The notes beneath the pieces were generated by a model. The model ran no database searches. It saw only the letters and a list, made by a program, of their open reading frames with translations, and was not told where the DNA came from. DNA of 64,000 bases, from assembly GCA_021792365.1 (NCBI GenBank), contig JAJYUT010000001.1, positions 310,001 through 374,000 on the forward strand, written 5' to 3'. Source of the DNA: Pseudomonadota bacterium. Its GTDB lineage: Bacteria; Pseudomonadota; Alphaproteobacteria; Dongiales; Dongiaceae. The position numbers and the translations under genes were made by a program. Each line of letters begins with the position of its first letter. The stretch's first letter is position 1. Shown one piece after another: positions 41,774 through 49,198 of the stretch.

Positions 41774-42523
41774 ATGGTCAAGAAAAAGTCCAAGATTTCA
41801 AGAGCGGTGAAAACACCGCCCTTTGAAACCGACGAGCTTCGCAAGGCGCTCAAACAGTTCTACGAGACTCCATACACAGATCCGTCCACCGGGATAACCC
41901 GGAGCATCGGCTCATACAAATGGGGAGTCTATCTCTTCTATGACTACGATGGGGAGCCCATTTATGTGGGCCAAACGGCCGAGAAAATCTCAGGCCGTAT
42001 TGGCCGCCACCTTACGAATCAGCGCAGTGATGCCATTGCGATGTCAGTGCTTGATCCTTTTGAGGTCGCGGAGATCGAAGTCTATCCGCTTCCCGAATTT
42101 GAGGCGGTGAACTCTAAATCGTCGAACTATAAGCAAGCGAAAGCGCATCTTGACGCACTCGAATATGCTGTCCATGAAAAAGCGATCGCTCATAGCAAGT
42201 TCAAGGCAATTCTCAATGAGAAGGACCCGCGTAAGCCCAAAAGACCAGTGAGCCTTCCCTTGTATTTACGTGGGTCAATAGTTTCTGATCGCGTTCGAGA
42301 ACTGAGAGCCCATTCTGATGTTCGTCTAGCCCGCCGCGCGTTGATCATTTGGAAGTTGGCGCAGACAATTTCCGAACGGCAAGTGCAGAATGGGCTCCGC
42401 AGGACACTAATAACCCAAGCAGTTCGGCTCCGAACGTTGGCCGAAAGGCGCTTCATCGAGCTCGGCGGAGAGAGTACGGTCGAGATAGGTGCCGAAAGTG
42501 AAGGCGAGGAAGGGCCAAGTTAG
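41774..42523 (+). CDS. Eco29kI-like GIY-YIG restriction endonuclease
   Basis: A 249-residue protein whose nuclease core is WGVYLFYDYDGEPIYVGQTA (GVY...YVG version of GIY-YIG), followed by the conserved Arg and His in SGRIGRHLTNQRSDAIAM and a late metal-binding Glu candidate in LEYAVHEKAI. This matches the Eco29kI/NgoMIII group of GIY-YIG restriction enzymes. The C-terminal third is helical and basic. No second methyltransferase accompanies it, so it may share the upstream C5-methylase or be an orphan. ATG 41774 is my choice; the frame stays open upstream to 41651. Confidence 0.8.
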   Translation: MVKKKSKISRAVKTPPFETDELRKALKQFYETPYTDPSTGITRSIGSYKWGVYLFYDYDGEPIYVGQTAEKISGRIGRHLTNQRSDAIAMSVLDPFEVAEIEVYPLPEFEAVNSKSSNYKQAKAHLDALEYAVHEKAIAHSKFKAILNEKDPRKPKRPVSLPLYLRGSIVSDRVRELRAHSDVRLARRALIIWKLAQTISERQVQNGLRRTLITQAVRLRTLAERRFIELGGESTVEIGAESEGEEGPS

Positions 42524-42560
42524 CATTCCAACGATTCGGCCCTAAGAGGATCGTCCGACG

Positions 42561-43193
42561 ATGACATCATTCCGCAAGTTCGATGTGGAGATATCGAGGA
42601 GCGTGACTCTGGATACGCTTTCGTGGCCCAGCCCAGGTGATGCCTCCGATGAATCCGGTCTTGGCTGCAATCGAGAGTACTGTGATCTTCGACGAATGCC
42701 TTGGTCCGAGGCGAAACGAGCTCTTGTGCTCGAGGAGCGGTTGCTGGCGCGCCTAGCCAGCGCTCCAGATATCCAGGAGGAGTTAGAGAAAATAGAAGAA
42801 GAACTCATCGAAGGGCCCGAGGGGCTTTACGGATTAGATGTTGGTGTAGCATCAGTCGTAGTCGCATTGTCGGCCGCTCGATGCATACCATTTAGTAGCT
42901 GCAATGGCGGTGCGCTTGGGGACGGTCACCACAATGAGCAGTACCCGCTCGTTGCGTTTTACGCCAGACCACTAATCGCTGAAGTCATTCTCCGTTGCGC
43001 GGAGCTCGCCAATGTTGGAATCCACGACCATGGAGGTTGCCTCGTCGCTTACGCTGATTCAGTTGAGGGAATGATCCACTTTGCCCGTGAGTTAACTTCC
43101 GCACGAAGCACCTTTCGAAAGGTGCGACTTAGAAAACCAAAATCCTCTACCAAGCTAGAGGTGGACCCCTTACCGGGCCTCTTCGATGACTAA
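42561..43193 (+). CDS. Hypothetical protein of the defence island
   Basis: A 210-residue soluble protein. The N-terminal 90 residues are charged (EERLLARLASAPDIQEELEK), followed by a compact domain with GLYGLDVGVASVVVALSAAR, SSCNGGALGDGHHNEQYPLV and VGIHDHGGCLVAYADSVEG. The two His/Cys/Gly-rich loops could form a metal or active site. I do not recognise a family. It follows the GIY-YIG gene at 37 bases on the same strand, so it may be a partner or immunity function for that nuclease. Confidence 0.6.
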   Translation: MTSFRKFDVEISRSVTLDTLSWPSPGDASDESGLGCNREYCDLRRMPWSEAKRALVLEERLLARLASAPDIQEELEKIEEELIEGPEGLYGLDVGVASVVVALSAARCIPFSSCNGGALGDGHHNEQYPLVAFYARPLIAEVILRCAELANVGIHDHGGCLVAYADSVEGMIHFARELTSARSTFRKVRLRKPKSSTKLEVDPLPGLFDD

Positions 43194-43466
43194 GTGCCGC
43201 TGCTGCCAACCACCCCCCACTGGCAGCGTTGCCGCCGCTGCGCATTATGCATTCGCGCGCTGCGTGCCGTCGCTTCCGATCGGTGGCCCTCCCACCATCG
43301 CAGTCAAAGCCTGCAGATGGGCATCCGAGGCGCTGGACCATGCCTCCTGGCGATCCGTATTGCGCCCGTGCGGTGCGCGTCTGAGGCGCGAGATCAATCG
43401 GACCAACTCGCGCAAGCGGAACTAGATTATCCTCATGCACCGGAGTGGCAGTAGACGCTCTTGCCG

Positions 43467-43799
43467 TCACGAGTCTGCTCGAAAGTCAGTTCGTCTCGCC
43501 CAAAGCAATTGTGCTGAGCTCCCATCTGTCGCCTCAAACATCGCGGCATTGATCGGCTGCGGCAGCATTGGATCATCCAACTTGATCCTGAGATAATCCT
43601 TAGGGTTCAGCCCCGCTGTTTTCGCCTCCCAGGCTTCGCCAATCCTGGATTGCCCGACGAATATGCGAAACGCCGGCGCTTTCTTGCTGGTGCGGTCATC
43701 GTTCGGCACCAAGCGAACCTTGGCATCGATGGTGAGGGTCCGTATCGTCCCGACCCACCCGCCGTCTTTCGCCGGCGTGAATGTCCCGATGACAGCCAT
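43467..43799 (-). CDS. DUF736 family protein
   Basis: A 110-residue protein opening AVIGTFTPAKDGGWVGTIRT, with the charged middle VRLVPNDDRTSKKAPAFRIF and SRIGEAWEAKT, all typical of DUF736. This family occurs almost only on conjugative elements with Trb-type transfer genes, as here. Its function is unknown. It is the last gene of the long minus-strand transfer run, 3 bases after the DUF2274 gene. Confidence 0.85.
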   Translation of the reverse strand: MAVIGTFTPAKDGGWVGTIRTLTIDAKVRLVPNDDRTSKKAPAFRIFVGQSRIGEAWEAKTAGLNPKDYLRIKLDDPMLPQPINAAMFEATDGSSAQLLWARRTDFRADS

Positions 43800-43802
43800 C
43801 AC

Positions 43803-44105
43803 TTACATCTCCTCGGATTCATCGCCGTTCTGTTGAGCAGCAACCTTCCTTCGCCCGCGCCGCGGTCGAGGCTCGACAACCGGAAGCTCCGCCACCTCTT
43901 TCCGCGCCTTCGCGAAGCCTCGATCCCCCTCCAGAAAGCTCGCCAGCATGAAGGGGACAAGCTCCTCCACGGATTCCTCTTCTCCATAGGTCGCACAATA
44001 GACGGCCGCGTATTGGCGAAGCGCTTGGGCGAGATCCGGCTGGACGGCGATTGTCAACTTGACCGGGACGCGGTCGGGGAGCTTGGCAAGCTTCAACTCA
44101 GGCAT
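43803..44105 (-). CDS. DUF2274 family protein
   Basis: A 100-residue protein (PELKLAKLPDRVPVKLTIAV at the start; a predicted ribbon-helix-helix-like N-terminal half; basic tail RPRRGRRKV). DUF2274 genes regularly follow trbI in alphaproteobacterial ICEs. The role is unknown; the fold suggests DNA binding or regulation. It starts 11 bases after the trbI stop, and ATG 44105 is the start nearest the conserved sequence. Confidence 0.8.
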   Translation of the reverse strand: MPELKLAKLPDRVPVKLTIAVQPDLAQALRQYAAVYCATYGEEESVEELVPFMLASFLEGDRGFAKARKEVAELPVVEPRPRRGRRKVAAQQNGDESEEM

Positions 44106-44116
44106 GATTCCCTTCT

Positions 44117-45334
44117 TCACCGACGGTAAGGCCGGAGGACGAGATCCTTCTCGACAAGAATGCGGAGCGGCCAGCCTGGTCGAACTGTGACTGTGGGCTG
44201 GATGTCGAGGTTTTTCTCGACCAGGCGCTGGCCCGCTTGGTTGGTGCTCTCCTGACTTGATTGCCGAAGGGCGCGGACGAGATCGCTCTCATCGCTACCA
44301 AACGAAAGCTCAGTGCCGAAACCCAGCAGAGTTGCGAGACCGATGCCCCTGATGAGCCGCCAGGTGTGGAAGTCGACCGCGTCCTCGAGCCCGGCATAGC
44401 CCGCCGTATCAGTTGCGGGCAGGTTGTCGATCTCGATCGAAGACCCATCGGGCATGATGATCCGGCGCCAGACGACCAATGCGCGCGATTGCCCAAATGC
44501 AACGACATGGTCGTAGCTGCCGATGACACGAGAACCGGATGGAACTAGAAGCGTGCGCCCTGAGACGCTATCGAAAATGTTTTCGGTCACCTGCGCAATC
44601 ACCGGTCCGGGCAGGTCAGAGTTCAGCCCAGTCACGAGCGCCGCCGGGATCACGGTCCCGGCCATGACCTGGTGTGGCGAGATTGGATCCCGCAGAGCAT
44701 GTGGGTTGTAGATTTCGCCAGCGGCTTTCCCGTTCAGGAAATCCAACTTGTGCTGCTGGTAGTTCGGGTCGCGCTCGGGATCAAGGTTGAGACGGGTTGC
44801 GTCGGACTGAGCCGCCTCGCTCGCATCGAGCGCTGCATGATGGTCGGTCCCCTCCTCGACCGCGGCCGAAGAACGGTTGGCGACCTGAAAGAAGACGCCG
44901 GCTTCCCGGGCAGCTAGCGCCTGTTGCGCCAGCCTCTGGCGCTCGGCCTCGGCTTCCCGATCCGCCTCGCTCTCCGGCACGCCGGAGCTCAATCCCAGCT
45001 GCCTCTGTCGTTCAAGGATTGGCGGTCCGAGATCGCCGGGGAGTGGCGGCCCCAGAACGGGCACCTGCTGCTTGATTTCGCCATAGTCCTTCGGGAGCTC
45101 GGTCAGCCCGTCCGGCGCCGACTTCCGCTCGATGCTGTAGAGTTCCTGCGTTTGCTGGCCAAAGCGCAGGGTCGGACCTTTAAGCGCCAACCAGGTCACG
45201 GCGAATATCCCCGCCATGCCGACCGCGGCGATGCCGATCATCAGTCGCCGCTTGAAGCGCACGACCCGGCGCGGCGTCGCTCTGAGCGCCAAGGTTTCGG
45301 GGTCGATCTTGCCAACCGGAGTCTCGCCCGCCAT
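44117..45334 (-). CDS. trbI: TrbI/VirB10-like conjugation protein
   Basis: A 405-residue protein that spans the envelope and links the inner- and outer-membrane parts of the type IV secretion channel. It has a short cytoplasmic part, one membrane helix (LMIGIAAVGMAGIFAVTWLA), a Pro-rich linker (KQQVPVLGPPLPGDLGPPIL) and the VirB10 C-terminal domain with VPSGSRVIGSYDHVVAFGQS and VDFHTWRLIRGIGLATLL. ATG 45334 overlaps the trbG stop (ATGA), which fixes the start; the open frame upstream is a shadow of trbG. Confidence 0.93.
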   Translation of the reverse strand: MAGETPVGKIDPETLALRATPRRVVRFKRRLMIGIAAVGMAGIFAVTWLALKGPTLRFGQQTQELYSIERKSAPDGLTELPKDYGEIKQQVPVLGPPLPGDLGPPILERQRQLGLSSGVPESEADREAEAERQRLAQQALAAREAGVFFQVANRSSAAVEEGTDHHAALDASEAAQSDATRLNLDPERDPNYQQHKLDFLNGKAAGEIYNPHALRDPISPHQVMAGTVIPAALVTGLNSDLPGPVIAQVTENIFDSVSGRTLLVPSGSRVIGSYDHVVAFGQSRALVVWRRIIMPDGSSIEIDNLPATDTAGYAGLEDAVDFHTWRLIRGIGLATLLGFGTELSFGSDESDLVRALRQSSQESTNQAGQRLVEKNLDIQPTVTVRPGWPLRILVEKDLVLRPYRR

Positions 45335-46383
45335 CAGCGGTCCCTCCGGAACGTGGGACGCGCATAGGACTTTTCCGGCGTCGCATCTTCCGCTTGGCGG
45401 ACATCGTCGCGGCTGATTCGGACGACTTGCTGCGGGTCCTCCCCCAAGCGCAGCTCCGCTGCCGCGAACAGGCGATCGACGATGTAGTAGTTCCGCCGGA
45501 CCCGGTAGTTGACGAGCTCGTTGTCGCCCCTCGGCCCGACGACGAAGAGCGGCGGCGCCTCGCCCTGGTCGATCCGACCGGGGAACTCGATATAGACCTT
45601 GGATCCGTCGTCGAAGGCCCGGACCGGCCGCCACGGCGGGTTATCGCCGGTGATCGCGTAGCGGAAGTGGAGATCCTCCAAGGCAAGACCGGATGCCACC
45701 GGCGCCGCGGCATCGGCGCGTTCGTTCTGCGCCTTGAGCGCGATCAGTTGGTCTTCGGGGTAGGTCCAGGAGAGCGCCGTCATGGCTGTTTTCTCAGTGC
45801 TCTCGAGCGCGAGGTGATAGGTTCGACGGTCCGTCGTGATCACCATGTTGGTCTTGAGGTCCGGCGCGAAGGGCTTCACCAGGATATGGACCTGCGAATC
45901 GTCGCCGCTGCCGCTCGTGGTGTTGCCGACCACCCATCGCACGGTGTCACCGGCGGAGACCGCGACAAGAGACTCGCCCGGTTCAAGGGTGATGTCGCTC
46001 ACCTGTTCCGGCGCTGCATAGAGCCGGTAGAGCGCACCCTCCACATAGGGATAGACCTGGACGGCGTTGATATAGCCGTGCGTCGTCGGTTCCTGGAGCG
46101 CCGCCGCATTGGCGGCATCGACCCGCGCTGTCGGCAGTGGCGTGTCGGCAGGTGCCGCGCTCGCCACTGGCTGCAGCTGTCCCGGCAAGGGCAGCGGTTC
46201 CGGAATCTTCACGACCGTGACCGGCTTCGGTGGATGGGGCTCAATTGCTGCCGGCTGGAATGCCTCTTTGTCGTACTGGATCGCCGGCGGCGGGACCTTG
46301 GTGGCGCACGCGGCCAGGGCAAGGCTTGAGATCGAGAAGGCAAGCGCCAGCTTCGTGTGCCTAGTGCACGTGCGTCCGTTCAT
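45334..46383 (-). CDS. trbG: TrbG/VirB9-like conjugation protein
   Basis: A 349-residue outer-membrane-complex component. The signal peptide has a lipobox (SISSLALAACATK). The C-terminal half is the VirB9 domain (FRYAITGDNPPWRPVRAFDD, then GRIDQGEAPPLFVVGPRG and YYIVDRLFAAAELRL). It binds TrbI/VirB10 in the channel core. The reading frame overlaps trbF by 4 bases and trbI by 1. Confidence 0.93.
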   Translation of the reverse strand: MNGRTCTRHTKLALAFSISSLALAACATKVPPPAIQYDKEAFQPAAIEPHPPKPVTVVKIPEPLPLPGQLQPVASAAPADTPLPTARVDAANAAALQEPTTHGYINAVQVYPYVEGALYRLYAAPEQVSDITLEPGESLVAVSAGDTVRWVVGNTTSGSGDDSQVHILVKPFAPDLKTNMVITTDRRTYHLALESTEKTAMTALSWTYPEDQLIALKAQNERADAAAPVASGLALEDLHFRYAITGDNPPWRPVRAFDDGSKVYIEFPGRIDQGEAPPLFVVGPRGDNELVNYRVRRNYYIVDRLFAAAELRLGEDPQQVVRISRDDVRQAEDATPEKSYARPTFRRDR

Positions 46384-47093
46384 CGCGTCTTCCTCTCATC
46401 CTGGACTTGATTGGGATCGAGCTCGCGCGACCAGGCGAGGCCATTGACGTAGATGCCAAGGGGGTTCTTGCGGAGCTTGTCTGCCGTTCGCGGCAGGTCG
46501 ATGACCAGCGTCAGGAGGGCAGTCCAGCGCTCGGTGCTGGCAATGGCGCCACGCTCATAGGCCGTCTCTACCCACTTCACCTGGAAGGAGGAGTCGGATG
46601 CCCGAACGACACTGGTGACCTGAATGGAGATGCTGCGGGTCCCGATCTTGGCGAAGGGATCGCTGGCCCGTGCATAGTCGTTGAGGAACACCGCCGCCTT
46701 GTCGGTTACGAAGTCATAGGCTTCGAGCCAGTTCTTTCGGACCAGCACCGGATCGATCGATATCCCGCGGACATGCTCGATGAAGCGCGCGAGATACCAG
46801 GCGATCTCGACGTCGGCCGGCTGATAGTTCTGAATGGCCGGCGCCACCGCCTGGACGGCGCCGAACCTGTCGACCTCGACGACATAGGGCGTCACCCGGC
46901 TCTGCATCGACTGCCAGACGGACGAAGCCGCAAGGCCGCCGCTCAGCAGGAGCGAACCGAACGCCATCAACCGCCAGTTCCGTGCCTGGACGCGGGCGGA
47001 GCCGATCCGGTCGTCCCAGACCTGGGCTGCGCGCTGATAGGGCGTCACCGGCTCAGGCGTCCTGCCATAGCGTTGGATTGTCCTCCTGAACAC
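46380..47093 (-). CDS. trbF: TrbF/VirB8-like conjugation protein
   Basis: A 237-residue inner-membrane protein with a short cytoplasmic tail, one helix (WRLMAFGSLLLSGGLAASSV) and a periplasmic VirB8-type domain containing VTPYVVEVDRFGAVQAVAPA, WYLARFIEHVRGI and SFQVKWVETAYERGA. It nucleates assembly of the channel. It begins 3 bases after trbL and overlaps trbG. Confidence 0.93.
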   Translation of the reverse strand: MFRRTIQRYGRTPEPVTPYQRAAQVWDDRIGSARVQARNWRLMAFGSLLLSGGLAASSVWQSMQSRVTPYVVEVDRFGAVQAVAPAIQNYQPADVEIAWYLARFIEHVRGISIDPVLVRKNWLEAYDFVTDKAAVFLNDYARASDPFAKIGTRSISIQVTSVVRASDSSFQVKWVETAYERGAIASTERWTALLTLVIDLPRTADKLRKNPLGIYVNGLAWSRELDPNQVQDERKTR

Positions 47094-47096
47094 GAG

Positions 47097-48443
47097 TCAG
47101 TCCTCCTTCATGTGAAGATCGGGATTGGCGGGGCTTCCGGGCCGGTCCCCGTCCTTGATGGCCTGGGTTGCTGCATGCCGGTGCGCCCGCGCTACCTGTT
47201 CGGCGCGCAGCCGTCGCGCCCAATCTGGCGCCACAGACGAGTGCGCGAACTGCGCGGTCGCTTGAGGCGAAGAGGCTGCTGGAGCTCCGCCCGTTGCTTC
47301 CCAGGCAGCGGCCCTTCCAGCGTCGGCGCCCTCCGAGACGGCATCGCCCACGCGACCAACGGCTGACCGGACTCCACGCGTTGCTGCACCGGCGCCCGCA
47401 CGAGCTATTCCGCCAAGACCGGCTGCGACGCCGCCGATGCCGGCTGCCCCAGACGCTGTTTGCCCCAGGGCAAAGGCCGTTTGCGTCGCGGAGCCCAATG
47501 CGGCTCCGGCGCGAATGGCGCCAAGACCGGCAGCGCCCGTCGCACGCAGCGCACCGGCGCCGGCGAGCACCGCGCCGCCGGTCAGCATGGCAGCGCCCGC
47601 AGCCGCACCCGCCGTGCCGATCGCCGCCACCGCTCCCAATTGGGGTGCACCGGAGACAAGGCCGGAGGCGATGCCGGGACCGAAGATCCCGAGACCGAGC
47701 AGCGCCAAGGACGCAAGCACCAGGGACATGGCCTGGCCGATGTCCGGCTCCTGGCCCTGCAGTGCCGTGATGAACTCGTCGAAGAAGGTCGATCCGATAC
47801 CGGTGACGACGGCGAGCACCATCACCTTGACGCCGGTCGCGATAACGTTGCCGAGCACGCGCTCCGCGAGGAACGACGTGCGGTTCCATAGCGCAAACGG
47901 CACCAGCACGAACCCGGCCAGGCTGGTCAGCTTGAACTCGAGGATGGTGATGAAGAGCTGCACCGAGAGGATGAAGAAGGCGATGATGACCACCAGCCAG
48001 GAGATCAGCAGCACGATGATGGTCAGGAAATTGTCGAAGAAGCTGGTGAACCCAAGGAGCGCCGCCACCTGCTTTAGGAGCGGCCAGGCCGCTTCGAAGC
48101 CGGTCCCGGCTAGGCGCCCCGGCTTCAGGAGATCCTCCGGCGTCAGCGTGTTCGACGTGGCCGCCAGCCCCAGCCCGGCAAAGGAGCGGTAGATGATGTC
48201 GGCTAGCGTGCTGAACTGGTTGAGGATGAGGGCGAAGACCCCGACATAGAGGATCTTCTTCAGGAGCCGGGCGAGGACATTCGCTTCGGAATCCATGATC
48301 CAGAAGAGGCCCGCCAAGGTGATGTCGATCCCAATCAAGATCGAGCTCAGCCGCGCCACGTCGTCGTTCAGCAGCCCGAACCCGCTGTCGATATAGCGGA
48401 TGAAGGTCGCCATGAAGCGGTCGATGACGTTGAGGTCGCCCAA
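47097..48443 (-). CDS. trbL: TrbL/VirB6-like conjugation protein
   Basis: A 448-residue polytopic inner-membrane protein. About six helices lie in the first 290 residues (FLTIIVLLISWLVVIIAFFI, AMSLVLASLALLGLGIFGP). A long Ala/Gly-rich C-terminal tail follows, typical of TrbL, ending in a charged segment (ARRLRAEQVARAHRH). The gene normally before it, trbK (entry exclusion), is absent; only 29 bases separate it from trbJ. Confidence 0.9.
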   Translation of the reverse strand: MGDLNVIDRFMATFIRYIDSGFGLLNDDVARLSSILIGIDITLAGLFWIMDSEANVLARLLKKILYVGVFALILNQFSTLADIIYRSFAGLGLAATSNTLTPEDLLKPGRLAGTGFEAAWPLLKQVAALLGFTSFFDNFLTIIVLLISWLVVIIAFFILSVQLFITILEFKLTSLAGFVLVPFALWNRTSFLAERVLGNVIATGVKVMVLAVVTGIGSTFFDEFITALQGQEPDIGQAMSLVLASLALLGLGIFGPGIASGLVSGAPQLGAVAAIGTAGAAAGAAMLTGGAVLAGAGALRATGAAGLGAIRAGAALGSATQTAFALGQTASGAAGIGGVAAGLGGIARAGAGAATRGVRSAVGRVGDAVSEGADAGRAAAWEATGGAPAASSPQATAQFAHSSVAPDWARRLRAEQVARAHRHAATQAIKDGDRPGSPANPDLHMKED

Positions 48444-48472
48444 GCGGATTCCCTCTCTTCCAGGTTTAGGAG

Positions 48473-49198
48473 TTACTCCGGCGTATAGGCGTGGCCGGGT
48501 CCGAGAAACCGGTCGGTCGCGGTCCGGGCCGCCTGCTCCGCTTCCGCCTCCCGCGCCTGCTCCAGCGCCTCGGCGCGGTACTGGGCGGCCATCAGATTCT
48601 GGATCTGGAGTTGCTGCTTGGCAGAGTGGGCCATCAGCTGGTTGGTCGCCTGCTGGGCCTGCAGGCTGCCGACTGCGCTGTCACTGGCTGCAAGCAATTG
48701 GGCCAGCGTGGCGCTGTCGGCCTGGACGTTCTCCACCACCTGAGCCTGGACCATCATGGTGTGGCGATAGGCGTCGATGGTGCTTTGCCAGCGGGCGAGT
48801 GCATCGCTCACCGCCTCGTCGGTGGTCGTCGCGGCGCTGTATTCTTTCGGGAACTGCCGCTGCAGCTGAACCGTCGTCTCCCGGACCTCGAAGGCGATGC
48901 CCTCCGCCTGGCTCATGAGACGGTCGATCCGACGCAAGGCCGCGGTGATCTCGCCGAGCGATGTGACGTCGAGCTGCTTCAGGTTGAGCGCCATGTTGGT
49001 CAGCATCTGCGCTTCGTTCTGCAGCGACTTGACCTGGTTCTGGATCTGCTCGAGCGCGCGCGCCGCCTGCAGCAGGTTCTGGGCATAGTTCGTGGGATCG
49101 AAGACGATCCTGGCCGAGGCTGGCAGGACGATCGTGATGCTCGCTGCTGCGATGAACACGGAGGCAAACAGTCGCGTCCAAAGATTCGCTTTCTTCAT
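48473..49198 (-). CDS. trbJ: TrbJ/VirB5-like conjugation protein
   Basis: A 241-residue exported, mostly helical protein. The signal peptide is KKANLWTRLFASVFIAAASI ... PASA. The mature part starts RIVFDPTNYAQNLLQAARAL, a signature of TrbJ, then coiled-coil helices rich in Gln and Ala. It is a minor pilus component. The start overlaps the trbE stop by 4 bases (ATGA). Confidence 0.92.
   Translation of the reverse strand: MKKANLWTRLFASVFIAAASITIVLPASARIVFDPTNYAQNLLQAARALEQIQNQVKSLQNEAQMLTNMALNLKQLDVTSLGEITAALRRIDRLMSQAEGIAFEVRETTVQLQRQFPKEYSAATTTDEAVSDALARWQSTIDAYRHTMMVQAQVVENVQADSATLAQLLAASDSAVGSLQAQQATNQLMAHSAKQQLQIQNLMAAQYRAEALEQAREAEAEQAARTATDRFLGPGHAYTPE

Noticed and set aside
43147-43470. 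Short frames on both strands between the unknown island gene and DUF736
   Set aside because: No plausible starts, low-complexity peptides and overlap with flanking genes; nothing supportable in this 270-base gap.
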